From NCBI GenBank assembly GCA_020637985.1, contig JACKJK010000010.1:1-64000 (forward strand): 64,000 bases of DNA, in the 5' to 3' direction. Within the stretch, counting starts at the first letter, position 1. The number at the start of each line of letters is the position of its first letter. The translations under genes were made by a program, and so were the position numbers. This document shows positions 8,177-16,538 of this stretch, piece after piece. Under the pieces are notes generated by a model. It was not told the DNA's origin. It searched no databases and saw only the letters and a list, made by a program, of their open reading frames with translations. The stretch comes from Rhodobiaceae bacterium. GTDB lineage: Bacteria > Pseudomonadota > Alphaproteobacteria > Rhizobiales > Tepidamorphaceae.

Positions 8177-9337
8177 ATGTCACCTGTCGCCAACTGGAGC
8201 TACCCGACCGCCGTACGCATGGGCGCGGGGCGCATTTCCGAGATCGCCGAGGCCTGCAAGGCGTCGGGCATCACCAAACCGCTGCTGATTACGGATGCAG
8301 GCCTTGCGTCGATGCCGATCACCACGAAAACGCTCGATCTGATGGATTCCGCCGGGCTCGGGCGGGCGATCTATTCCGACGTCAAGCCGAACCCGGTGGA
8401 GCGCAACATCCACGCCGGCGTTGCCGCCTACAAGGCGGGCGGGCATGACGGCGTCGTCGCGTTCGGCGGCGGCAGCGGGCTCGACGCGGCCAAGCTCGTC
8501 GCCTTCATGTCCGGCCAGAGCCGCCCGATCTGGGACTTCGAGGACATCGGCGACTGGTGGACGCGCGCCGACCCGAAGGGCATTGCCCCGGTGATCGCGG
8601 TGCCGACGACGGCGGGCACCGGCTCGGAAGTCGGCCGCGCCGGCGTCGTCACCAACGAGGAGACGCACACCAAGAAGGTGATCTTCCATCCGCTGATGAT
8701 GCCGAAGATCGTCATCTGCGACCCGGAACTGACGGCGGGCATGCCCGCGAAGATCACCGCCGGCACCGGCATGGACGCGCTCGCCCATTGCCTGGAGGCC
8801 TATTGCTCGCCGTTCTACCACCCGATGTCGGCTGGCATCGGCGTCGAAGGCATCCGGCTGGTGAAGGAGGCGCTGCCGCGCGCGTACAAGGACGGCAACG
8901 ATCTCGACGCACGCGCCGACATGATGTCGGCAGCCGCCATGGGTGCCGTGGCGTTCCAGAAGGGGTTGGGCGCGATCCACTCGCTGTCGCACCCGGTCGG
9001 CTCGCTCTACGACACCCACCACGGGCTGACCAACGCGGTGTTCATGCCCTACGTGCTGAAGTTCAACCGCGCCGAGATCGAGGCGCGCATCGTGCGCCTC
9101 GCCGGCTATCTGGAGCTGAAGAACCAGACCTTCGAGGGTTTCGTCGACTGGATCCTCGCGCTGCGCGCGGAACTCGGCGTTCCCAACACGGTGAAGGAGC
9201 TGGGCGTGCCGGACGACAAGGCCGATCTCATCGCCGAGATGGCGATCGTCGATCCGACCGCCGGCGGCAATCCGCGCGAACTGACCAAGGAGGGCGCGCT
9301 GGAAATCTTCCGCAACGCCTACGAGGGCAAGCTGTAG
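8177..9337 (+). CDS. iron-containing alcohol dehydrogenase
   Basis: 386-residue group III (Fe-type) alcohol dehydrogenase. The NAD-binding signature is VVAFGGGSGLDAAKL. The metal-binding region carries the expected histidines in TGMDALAHCLEAYCSPFYHP and GAIHSLSHPVGSLYDTHHG. The start ATG follows GGAGAAAC. It is the third gene of the GS-ligase, ALDH, ADH set and would interconvert an alcohol and aldehyde there. A strong hairpin follows at 9375-9409, so the transcription unit probably ends here. The particular alcohol is unknown. Confidence 0.92.
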   Translation: MSPVANWSYPTAVRMGAGRISEIAEACKASGITKPLLITDAGLASMPITTKTLDLMDSAGLGRAIYSDVKPNPVERNIHAGVAAYKAGGHDGVVAFGGGSGLDAAKLVAFMSGQSRPIWDFEDIGDWWTRADPKGIAPVIAVPTTAGTGSEVGRAGVVTNEETHTKKVIFHPLMMPKIVICDPELTAGMPAKITAGTGMDALAHCLEAYCSPFYHPMSAGIGVEGIRLVKEALPRAYKDGNDLDARADMMSAAAMGAVAFQKGLGAIHSLSHPVGSLYDTHHGLTNAVFMPYVLKFNRAEIEARIVRLAGYLELKNQTFEGFVDWILALRAELGVPNTVKELGVPDDKADLIAEMAIVDPTAGGNPRELTKEGALEIFRNAYEGKL

Positions 9338-9374
9338 CCGGCGGGGTCCGGCAACGGCTGCGGTTCGAGAAGAC

Positions 9375-9409
9375 GGAGCGCCGGGCTGATGCAACCAGCC
9401 CGGCGCTCC
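9375..9409. terminator. bidirectional hairpin terminator
   Basis: A perfect 14-bp stem (left arm 9375-9388, right arm 9396-9409, 7-base loop) lies between two convergent genes, the iron alcohol dehydrogenase and the SDR. It is GC-rich and positioned to stop transcription from both sides. The flanks are only modestly T-rich. Confidence 0.75.
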
Positions 9410-9440
9410 ATGCATTTGGTGCTGGCCACGTCGGACCGGG

Positions 9441-10346
9441 TCACGCCCTGACGCGCATGCGGTTGACCAGCAGGTCGTCGCGCAGGATTTCGTCCTTCAT
9501 CCCGGCGAGTTCGCTCACGTCCCAGTTGACGCTGAGGTAGCGTCCGGCGGCCCAGTCCGCCTTGCCTGAGCATAGCCAGACGGCAAAGCAGGCGGCCAGT
9601 TCGGGGGAGTCGACGAGGTATTCGTGCATGTGTTCGGGCATGTTCAGCCCGAGGTCGGTCGCCACGCCGCCAGGGTGGATGGCGAAGCACTTGATGCGGT
9701 CTTCGCCGTGGTCGGACTGGACGAATTCGCACAGCCGGTTGATCGCGTGTTTCGCGGTCTGGTAGTCGGACGCGCCGGGCATGACGAACTGCGCGCCGAT
9801 GGACGACAGCAGGATGAGGTGGCCGCCGCTGCGGCCTTCGTCGGCGCGGCGTCTGGCGCTTTCGATCAGGTGCGGCAGCGCGAAGCGGATGAGGTGGTAG
9901 GCGCCCTTCACGTTGACCTCCCAGTTCCACCACCAGCCTTCGGGATCGGATTCGCCGATCTTCACCCATGGGCCGAGGTAACCGGCGTTGGCGTCCGCGA
10001 CGTCGATGCCGCCGAACCGCGTGACGCAATCGGCGGCCGCGGCCGCGACCTGCTCGGCGCTGGTGACATCGCACACCGAAATGGCGCATTGCGTGTCCGG
10101 GTTGGCCTTTTCGACCAGCGCCCTTGTTTCCTTCAAGGCATCTTCCGACCTTGCGGTGAGGTAGAGCGCCCTTGCGCCGGCCTGCGCGAAGGCAACCGCT
10201 GTGGCCTGGCCAATGCCGCGCGAGGCTCCGGCGATGAAAACGACCTTGTCTGCCGCGCTGTCCTTCAGCGCCGACGCCGGGTCGATCGCGTCGTAGCGGG
10301 TGTGGTGTGCAGTGAGGTCGAGGAACTGGGTTTCGATCGATGACAT
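9441..10346 (-). CDS. short-chain dehydrogenase/reductase (classical SDR)
   Basis: 301-residue NAD(P)-dependent oxidoreductase. The Rossmann motif is VVFIAGASRGIGQA, and the catalytic Ser-Tyr-Lys set is intact (LLSSIGAQ, then ASDYQTAKHAI). The family usually has about 250 residues; the extra length is an N-terminal leader (MSSIETQFLDLTAHHTRYD) and a longer tail. The start is supported by GAAGGGAG upstream. It is transcribed divergently from an AraC-family regulator gene, a layout that commonly means the regulator controls the enzyme. The substrate is unknown; a carbonyl or xenobiotic substrate is an inference. Confidence 0.88.
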   Translation of the reverse strand: MSSIETQFLDLTAHHTRYDAIDPASALKDSAADKVVFIAGASRGIGQATAVAFAQAGARALYLTARSEDALKETRALVEKANPDTQCAISVCDVTSAEQVAAAAADCVTRFGGIDVADANAGYLGPWVKIGESDPEGWWWNWEVNVKGAYHLIRFALPHLIESARRRADEGRSGGHLILLSSIGAQFVMPGASDYQTAKHAINRLCEFVQSDHGEDRIKCFAIHPGGVATDLGLNMPEHMHEYLVDSPELAACFAVWLCSGKADWAAGRYLSVNWDVSELAGMKDEILRDDLLVNRMRVRA

Positions 10347-10513
10347 GGATGTCTCCCTTCTTGCGAAAGCGTTCATGTCGCCAACAGTTAGCCGCCGCTG
10401 CCTGTGCGTGCCTGCCACATGCTCCGGAATGCCTGTCAATTCCTCCGGACTACGGGATTAATTGCTGCTCTGCTTCGGACAATCTGCTAGGCCTTCGCGG
10501 CAGGAGAAAACCA

Positions 10514-11386
10514 ATGGATCTTTCGCATCTCATCTCCCTGAGTGCCCGCGTCTCAAGAAATGGAACGGGAAATATCGAGATTTTGCCCGGCTTTTCCCTC
10601 TATCGCAGGCAAGCCATCAGCGATATCGAGGCTGTCCTGTACGAGCCGGTCATCTGCCTGATCCTGCAGGGAAGCAAGATCACATCCATCGGCGACCAAT
10701 TCGTGGAGATGATGCCGGGCGACGCCCTGCTGGTCAGCCATGACCTGCCTGTCACCTCGCGGATCACCCGTGCAAGCGTTCGCGAGCCATATCTCGCGCT
10801 GATCCTGTCGCTCGATCTTGCGCTGGTGCGCAGTCTCTACGACCAGGTGGTGGACGTGATGACGCCCGACGAGCATGTCCGTTCGCTGTGCGCGGGGACA
10901 GCGGACCCGGCCTGGCTTGCACCGCTGGTCCGCTACCTCGAACTGGCGGACGCTCCCCTGGACGCAAGGGTGCTGGGGCCGTCCATCCGGCGCGAGATCC
11001 ACTACCGCCTCCTGCTGTCCCCGCTTGGCGGCATGCTGCGCAACCTGATTGTCGCCGACAGCCACGCCAGCCGCGTCGCCAGGGCGATTCAGCGGGTGCG
11101 CGCCGACTTCCGCTCGCCGCTCAGCGTGCCGGACCTGGCAAGGACGGCGGGCATGAGCGCATCGTCCTTCCACGAGCACTTCAAGGCGGTGACGGGCACG
11201 ACACCGCTGCAATACCAGAAGGACCTGCGCCTGATCGAGGCGCGCGCGCTGCTGGTCGGCCGGAACCAGAGCGTCGCCGAGGCTGCCTACGCCGTGGGCT
11301 ACGAAAGCCCGACGCATTTCAGCCGCGACTACAGCCGCAAGTTCGGCATGGCCCCGAGCCGGGATGCGGGTGCCCTGAGCGCCTGA
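10514..11386 (+). CDS. AraC-family transcriptional regulator
   Basis: 290-residue regulator with an AraC_N-type effector domain (residues about 20-160, with LILQGSKITSIGDQFVEM) and a C-terminal double helix-turn-helix (about 190-285, with LARTAGMSASSFHEHFKAV and VGYESPTHFSRDYSRKFG). The ATG is preceded by AGGAGAAAA, a strong ribosome site; an upstream in-frame extension to 10340 runs into the divergent SDR gene and is rejected. It probably activates the SDR gene at 9441-10346 through the shared 167-bp region in response to a small molecule. Confidence 0.93.
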   Translation: MDLSHLISLSARVSRNGTGNIEILPGFSLYRRQAISDIEAVLYEPVICLILQGSKITSIGDQFVEMMPGDALLVSHDLPVTSRITRASVREPYLALILSLDLALVRSLYDQVVDVMTPDEHVRSLCAGTADPAWLAPLVRYLELADAPLDARVLGPSIRREIHYRLLLSPLGGMLRNLIVADSHASRVARAIQRVRADFRSPLSVPDLARTAGMSASSFHEHFKAVTGTTPLQYQKDLRLIEARALLVGRNQSVAEAAYAVGYESPTHFSRDYSRKFGMAPSRDAGALSA

Positions 11387-11402
11387 AACCGGCTGCGGTG
11401 GG

Positions 11403-12662
11403 TCAGGCCATCGCCAGGCGCGGCGCGCCGGGCATGCGCGTGCGCATCAGCAGCATGACCATGATCGTGATGTTGAGCAGGTTCCAGGCGATGCCGTTGA
11501 TGAAGGCAGCGTGGTAGGAGCCGGTCAGGTCGTAGATCCAGCCCGACAGCCAGCCGCCGAGCGCCATGCCGATGACCGTCATCATGATGACGAAACCGAC
11601 GCGGCGGCCGGCTTCGCGGGCGGGCAGGAACTCGCGCACGATCAGCGCGTAGCTGGGTACGATGCCGCCTTGGGCGAGGCCGAAGACGAGCGACACGATG
11701 TAGAGCGAGGCCAACCCGTCGAAGGGGATGTAGAGGGCGAGCGCGAGCATCTGCAATGTCGAGCTGATGAGCAGGGTGCGGATGCCGCCGAGCCTGTCGG
11801 CGATCAGCCCGCATACCAGCCGGCTGACAACGCCGCCGGCGAGCATCAGCGACAGCATCTGCGCGCCGTTGGCGACGCCGAAGCCGAGGTCTGCGCAATA
11901 GGCGACGATGTGTACCTGCGGCATCGACATGGCGACGCAGCAGCCGATGCCGGCAAGGCCGAGCATCAGCTGCAGCATGCGCGGCGAGATGTCGATCATC
12001 GGCCTTGCGGCGTTGCGCGCGGCGGCCGAGCCGCTGCCGTGGTCGTCCGGCAGGCGTTTGCGCAGCAGCAGGATCAGCGGCAGCATCAGGATGATGCTGG
12101 CGATGCCGACGAAGACATAGGCCGCGCGCCAGCCGGACGACGCCATCAGGAACTGGATCACGGGCGGCCATACCGCGCCGGCGATGTAGTTGCCCGTGGC
12201 GCCGGCTGCGACCGCGAAACCGCGGCGGCGCAGGAACCAGTGAGACAGGTCGGCGACCAACGGGCCGAAGCAGGTCGCAGTGCCGACCCCGATCAGCAGA
12301 CCCTGCCAGATGGCGAACTCCCAGATCGACGAGGAGGCGCCGGCGAACAGGTAGCCGATGCACAGCGCGAATGCGGTTGCGGTCAGCGGGCGCACGATGC
12401 CGAAGGTATCGACGGCGCGCCCGACCAGCAGGTTGCCGAGCGCGAAACCGACCATCGTCAGCGTGTAGGGCAGGGAGGCGTCTGCCCGATCCGTGCCAAA
12501 TTCCGCCTGTACCGCAGGCAGCACGACCACGACCGACCACAGGCCGGCGCTGCCGATCGTGCCGATGGAGACGCTGACGAGAAGACGCAGCCACGCCTGC
12601 ACTCCGTCGATGGGATCGCTGGCAGGCTGGCGTCGCGGCCGGCGCTTCGTCGCTGGGCGCAT
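11403..12662 (-). CDS. MFS transporter
   Basis: 419-residue major facilitator with about 12 hydrophobic segments. The first starts near LRLLVSVSIGTIGSAGLWSV; the loop motif GNLLVGRAVDTFG between segments 2 and 3 and RLVCGLIADRLGG in the second half are the usual paired MFS signatures. The basic N-terminal tail MRPATKRRPRRQ is cytosolic. The start was chosen at the Met before this tail, because the upstream open frame (to 12926) is antisense-like Pro/Arg-rich sequence. Converges with the AraC gene with 16 bp between. Substrate unknown. Confidence 0.88.
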   Translation of the reverse strand: MRPATKRRPRRQPASDPIDGVQAWLRLLVSVSIGTIGSAGLWSVVVVLPAVQAEFGTDRADASLPYTLTMVGFALGNLLVGRAVDTFGIVRPLTATAFALCIGYLFAGASSSIWEFAIWQGLLIGVGTATCFGPLVADLSHWFLRRRGFAVAAGATGNYIAGAVWPPVIQFLMASSGWRAAYVFVGIASIILMLPLILLLRKRLPDDHGSGSAAARNAARPMIDISPRMLQLMLGLAGIGCCVAMSMPQVHIVAYCADLGFGVANGAQMLSLMLAGGVVSRLVCGLIADRLGGIRTLLISSTLQMLALALYIPFDGLASLYIVSLVFGLAQGGIVPSYALIVREFLPAREAGRRVGFVIMMTVIGMALGGWLSGWIYDLTGSYHAAFINGIAWNLLNITIMVMLLMRTRMPGAPRLAMA

Positions 12663-12861
12663 GGTCTGGCCGTTCCGGGTTCGAGGTCTGCGGTGGTGCT
12701 TCCAGAACCGGTAGCACTGCCGGGTGCCGGTGCGCCAGCCTGCAAGCCATGCACCTGGCGCAGGCGGGGGCAGCGGCGGCTGTATGCGCCGTGGCGGCGC
12801 AAGTGTATTGTTACGCGCGAAACGCGCGTTCGAGGTCTGGAGTCCAGGAAAGGAAAACCGT

Positions 12862-13968
12862 TTGGCGGGATACGTCGACAAGGCGATGCGCGATGTCGCG
12901 CGCTGGAGTGAACAGGGCCTCATCACGGACGAGGCCGCGGCAGCGATCCGCGCCGACCTCGCCAGCCGGCGCAGCGGCTACGGCCTGCCGCACATCTTCG
13001 CGCTGCTCGGCGCGATCCTGCTGGTGTTGTCGGTACTGACCTTCGTTGCTGCCAACTGGGACGAAATTCCCCGCCTTGCGCGGGTCGCGATGCTGGCCGG
13101 CCTGCTGATCGCATCCTACGCCGCCGCGGTCCGCCTGTTCCTGACCGGACACGACATCTTCGGCCAGACGGCCGTGCTCGTCGGCAGCGGCGTCTATGGC
13201 GGCAGCATCATGCTCGTCTCGCAGATGTACCACATCTACGGCAACCCGGCCGACGCGGTGCTGGCGTGGGCGCTCGGAACGACGCTTGCCGCGGCCGCAT
13301 TCCGTGCGCCGGCGGTGTGGGTGATGGCGTTCGCCATCTTCTGCCTGTGGTCGGCGGGCACCACGGCGGAAAGCAACGAGGTTCACTGGATCTTCCCCCT
13401 CGTCGTCGCGGCGATGGCCGCGCTGGCGTGGTGGATCCATTTCACCGGCGCGCGCCATCTCGTGGCGCTGGCGCTGACGGCGTGGGTCGTCAGCCTGCCG
13501 ATCGTCCACGGGGCGAGCTTTTTTCCCTACCAGACGCTGACCATCGGCCTGTGCGTCGGCGCGATCGGCGCCGCTGCCATGCTGCTGGCGGGCGACGGAG
13601 AGGGCTTCGTTGAACGCAATGCGCCGATCGCCATGCTGTATGGCTACGTCATTGCCTTCTGCGGGCTGTTCAACATGCAGTTCTTCGAGCACGACGTGCC
13701 GCTTGAGAAGTTCGTGATGCTGGCGGCGGCGACGCTGGTGCTGTCGCTCGCCGTGCTGGCTGTCGGGCGGCTGCGCGGGCGCGGCATGGCGCTGTCGGTC
13801 GCCTATCTCGGCTTCTCCATCGAGCTTGTCGGCATCTACTTCAAGACGTTCGGGACGCTGCTCAATACCTCAATCTTCTTCTTCACCTCCGGTGTCATGG
13901 TGATCGCGCTCGCCTGGTTCGGGATGCGCCTGCGCAAGCGCGGCGTGCTGGCAGGAGACTTCTCATGA
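12862..13968 (+). CDS. DUF2157 multipass membrane protein
   Basis: 368 residues. A cytosolic N-terminal stretch of about 55 residues (with VARWSEQGLITDEAAAAI, the DUF2157 signature) is followed by ten or so membrane helices. The start proposed is TTG, seven bases after AGGAAAGGA; the longer open frame from 12724 is low-complexity. The function of DUF2157 is unknown. In many bacteria it is paired with a GDYXXLXY protein exactly as here, where the next gene starts inside its stop codon (ATGA). First gene of a tightly packed operon that continues into ExbB/ExbD/TonB genes. Confidence 0.83.
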   Translation: MAGYVDKAMRDVARWSEQGLITDEAAAAIRADLASRRSGYGLPHIFALLGAILLVLSVLTFVAANWDEIPRLARVAMLAGLLIASYAAAVRLFLTGHDIFGQTAVLVGSGVYGGSIMLVSQMYHIYGNPADAVLAWALGTTLAAAAFRAPAVWVMAFAIFCLWSAGTTAESNEVHWIFPLVVAAMAALAWWIHFTGARHLVALALTAWVVSLPIVHGASFFPYQTLTIGLCVGAIGAAAMLLAGDGEGFVERNAPIAMLYGYVIAFCGLFNMQFFEHDVPLEKFVMLAAATLVLSLAVLAVGRLRGRGMALSVAYLGFSIELVGIYFKTFGTLLNTSIFFFTSGVMVIALAWFGMRLRKRGVLAGDFS

Positions 13969-14546
13969 CGCGTGCTGCTCCCCTGCCCAGGTGGTGGATC
14001 CTGGTCGCCGGCCTGCTCGTCGCCACCGTCCAGCTCGCCGTGCCCGGCTCGATCATCGCCGGGCGCATCGCGCTTCTGTCGGCGGGCCACGAGATCACGC
14101 TGAAAACGGTGCCCGTCGACCCGCGCGATCTGTTCCGCGGCGACTACGTGATCCTGAATTTCGCGATCTCGAGGGTTGAGCTGGCCGACGTGCCGCACCC
14201 CGACACCATCGACGAACTCGACGAGATTTTCGTGATCATCTCGCCGCAGGACGACGACTGGGCCGTGTCCTCGTTGAGCGAAGCAATGCCGGACACCATG
14301 CCGCCTGGAGCGCAGGTCCTGAGGGCCGATGTCGATTATCTCAGCGGCGAGGGCGCGAACAGGACAGCGCGCCTGCGTTACGGCGTTGAATCCTATTTCG
14401 TGCCCGAAGGCACGGGGCGCGACCTGGAGAAACTGGTGCGCGACAAGGCGCTTTCGGTGATCGTGGCCGTCGGTCCGGGCGGGCGGGCAGCGATCAAGGG
14501 ACTGGTGATCGACGGGGAGCGCATATATGACGAGCCGCTGTTGTGA
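13965..14546 (+). CDS. GDYXXLXY-family membrane-anchored protein
   Basis: 193 residues with an N-terminal membrane anchor (WWILVAGLLVATVQLAVPG) and an extracytoplasmic domain containing the family motif RGDYVILNF. Function is not established. Fusions and adjacency with DUF2157 proteins suggest that the two form one membrane complex. It overlaps the DUF2157 gene by 4 bp, so translational coupling is likely. An exported protein gene follows 19 bp later. Confidence 0.85.
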   Translation: MTRAAPLPRWWILVAGLLVATVQLAVPGSIIAGRIALLSAGHEITLKTVPVDPRDLFRGDYVILNFAISRVELADVPHPDTIDELDEIFVIISPQDDDWAVSSLSEAMPDTMPPGAQVLRADVDYLSGEGANRTARLRYGVESYFVPEGTGRDLEKLVRDKALSVIVAVGPGGRAAIKGLVIDGERIYDEPLL

Positions 14547-14565
14547 ACGATGCACGGGGGGCGGC

Positions 14566-15009
14566 ATGCGCGCGCTGTCACGGTTTCGCAGAGGTCTGGC
14601 CTGCGCACTTGCGGGACTTGCAGTGTTGGGCGCAGCGGCGGCTGACGTTCGGGCGCAGGAACCGAGGATCACCCTCGAACTGAACGGCATCCAGGCCGCC
14701 GATGCCGCCTGCCGGGTCAGCTTCCTGGCGCAGAACCTGACCGGCGAGGAGATCAAGGCTGCCGTGTTCGAAGTTGCCGTGATCGACGGAAAGGGACTGG
14801 TCTCGGCGCTCATCCGGCTCGATTTCGGACGGCTGCCGGACGGCAAGAGCCGCGTGCGGCAGTTCGATCTCGCCGGCCAGTCGTGTGATGCCATCGGCCG
14901 CGTGCTGCTCAACGATGTTGCGGAGTGTACCGGCGACGGGCTGTCGGCGCAGGTTTGCCTGGACGCGCTGGCGGTGTCGAGTCGCACCGGCGTCGCCTTC
15001 GACCTGTGA
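14566..15009 (+). CDS. exported protein of the Exb/TonB-like operon
   Basis: 147 residues. Signal peptide MRALSRFRRGLACALAGL to about AAADVRAQ, then a small domain rich in beta-prone residues with four cysteines in the mature part (ADAACRVSF, GQSCDAIG, VAECTGDG, AQVCLDAL), which could form two disulfides in the periplasm. I do not recognise the family. The start at 14566 follows a GGGGGG ribosome-like run; an in-frame ATG at 14527 would overlap the previous gene. Its place between a membrane pair and an ExbB gene suggests that it is the periplasmic partner of this system. Confidence 0.75.
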   Translation: MRALSRFRRGLACALAGLAVLGAAAADVRAQEPRITLELNGIQAADAACRVSFLAQNLTGEEIKAAVFEVAVIDGKGLVSALIRLDFGRLPDGKSRVRQFDLAGQSCDAIGRVLLNDVAECTGDGLSAQVCLDALAVSSRTGVAFDL

Positions 15010-15017
15010 GTGGCGCC

Positions 15018-15725
15018 ATGGGATCTGACGTCCTTGCCGCGATCGTGGCGCTGGTGGATGCCGGCGGGCCTGTCGTCGGCGTGCTGCTGGCGATATCGGT
15101 GATCGCGCTGGCGGTTGTGGTGATGAAGGTCTGGCAGTTCTGGCGGATCGGGGTCGGGCGGCATGGGTGCGCGCGCGCGGCGCTCGACACGTGGGACCAT
15201 GGCGACAAGGCGGCGGCTCTTGCCAGTGCGCATGACGATGGCGCACCTGTCTCGCGGCTGCTGGCGCACGGGATGCGCGGGCTGCGTCGTCCCGGCGGCG
15301 ATATCGCGCTGGTGCGCGAGGACGTCGAACGTGTTGCAACCGAGATCCTGGCCGAATTGCGCAGCGGCTTGCGGGCGCTCGACGCCATTGCCCAGGTGGC
15401 ACCTCTGATCGGGCTTTTCGGCACGGTGCTCGGCATGATCGAGGCATTCCAGGCGCTGCAGGCAGGCGGTTCGTCCGTCGACCCCGCCGCGCTTGCCGGC
15501 GGCATCTGGGTGGCGTTGCTGACGACGGCCATCGGGCTTGGCATCGCCATGCCGGCGTCGCTGGCAGTGGCATGGCTGGAGGCGCGTATCGAGAAGGAAC
15601 GCGTCGCCATGGAGACCGTTCTGACGGCGCTGTTCACGCGGCGGCCGACGGATGCGGCGGCCCAGGTGAGCGTCCTGCCGCGCGCCGTCGGCGAGGGGGC
15701 GGCGGGGCCGCGCCATGCGCATTGA
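15018..15725 (+). CDS. ExbB/TolQ/MotA-family proton channel subunit
   Basis: 235 residues with three membrane helices in the ExbB arrangement: one near the N-terminus (VVGVLLAISVIALAVVVMKV), a long cytosolic loop, then paired helices around APLIGLFGTVLGMIEAF and LLTTAIGLGIAMPASLAV. The conserved GLFGTVLGM motif marks the family. It uses the proton gradient together with ExbD-type partners to drive an energy-transducing protein. The ATG at 15018 is used; an in-frame GTG at 15006 is possible. Followed by two ExbD genes and a TonB gene with overlapping ends. Confidence 0.9.
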   Translation: MGSDVLAAIVALVDAGGPVVGVLLAISVIALAVVVMKVWQFWRIGVGRHGCARAALDTWDHGDKAAALASAHDDGAPVSRLLAHGMRGLRRPGGDIALVREDVERVATEILAELRSGLRALDAIAQVAPLIGLFGTVLGMIEAFQALQAGGSSVDPAALAGGIWVALLTTAIGLGIAMPASLAVAWLEARIEKERVAMETVLTALFTRRPTDAAAQVSVLPRAVGEGAAGPRHAH

Positions 15726-16128
15726 GGCGGTTCGGCGAACGGGGACGTTCCGGCGCAGGCTCGCCCTGACGCCGCTGATCGACATCATCTTCCTGTTGCT
15801 GCTGTTCTTCATGCTGAGTTCGACCTTCCAGCGCCCCGGCCTGCTGAAGGTGCTGGCGGGTGAGGCGGGAGCCAAGTCCGCTGCCAGCGTTCCCGGAGTT
15901 GTCGTGCGGGTGGATGGCGGCGGGGCGCTGCGCATCAATGGCGAGGACGTCGATGGCGGTGCCGCCGGCAGCATGCTGACAGGCCTGCGCGCGGCGGGTG
16001 GAGATGGTGCGATGGTAACGGCAGGCGCCGTGGCCACGGTCAGCGACCTGACGGCAGCGCTCGACGCGCTTGCGGCGGCCGGCTTCCAGAACTTTCGCGT
16101 CCTGCGCCGCGGCGGGAGTGCGCCATGA
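15715..16128 (+). CDS. ExbD/TolR-family protein 1
   Basis: 137 residues. Short cytosolic N-terminus, one membrane helix (TPLIDIIFLLLLFFML) that includes the essential proton-pathway Asp of the ExbD/TolR family, and a periplasmic domain of about 90 residues. It overlaps the end of the ExbB gene by 11 bp and the next ExbD gene by 4 bp. It is probably the proton-carrying partner of the ExbB subunit. Compare with the next gene, where the Asp is replaced. Confidence 0.9.
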   Translation: MRIEAVRRTGTFRRRLALTPLIDIIFLLLLFFMLSSTFQRPGLLKVLAGEAGAKSAASVPGVVVRVDGGGALRINGEDVDGGAAGSMLTGLRAAGGDGAMVTAGAVATVSDLTAALDALAAAGFQNFRVLRRGGSAP

Positions 16129-16538
16129 AGATTTCCGCGCCCGCGTCGCCGTCGCGCGGCGAAAACACGATTGCCCTCATCAACGTGGTCTTCCTCCTGC
16201 TCGTGTTCCTGCTGGTTGCCGGCAGCATCGCGTCGCAGGAAGAACGCTCGGTGGAGCTTGCATCGTCCGCGCAGGCGGAAGCGGGCAACCCTGCCGGCGG
16301 CGCGCTGGTCATGACCGCCGACGGTGTACTGCGGCTCGCCGGGGCGCCGGTCTCTGCTGCGCTGCTGGCAACCCGGCGCGAGCCCGATGCACCTCTGCGC
16401 ATCGCCGTGGACCGTGGCGCGCCGGCACAGGCGCTGATCTCCACGCTGGCCGATCTGAGGGCGGCGGGGTTCTCCGACATCGGCGTCATCGTGGCGCGAT
16501 CCGGTGAGGCGTCATCCGCCGAGGCACGGCCAAGATGA
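16125..16538 (+). CDS. ExbD/TolR-family protein 2 (membrane Asp replaced)
   Basis: 137 residues, same layout as the preceding gene. The membrane segment reads TIALINVVFLLLVFLLVAG, so the position of the conserved Asp (PLIDIIF in the first copy) is Asn here. A heterodimer of one Asp-bearing and one Asp-lacking ExbD-like subunit in the channel is therefore possible; this is inference. Overlaps both neighbours by 4 bp (ATGA), consistent with fixed stoichiometry. Confidence 0.87.
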   Translation: MKISAPASPSRGENTIALINVVFLLLVFLLVAGSIASQEERSVELASSAQAEAGNPAGGALVMTADGVLRLAGAPVSAALLATRREPDAPLRIAVDRGAPAQALISTLADLRAAGFSDIGVIVARSGEASSAEARPR

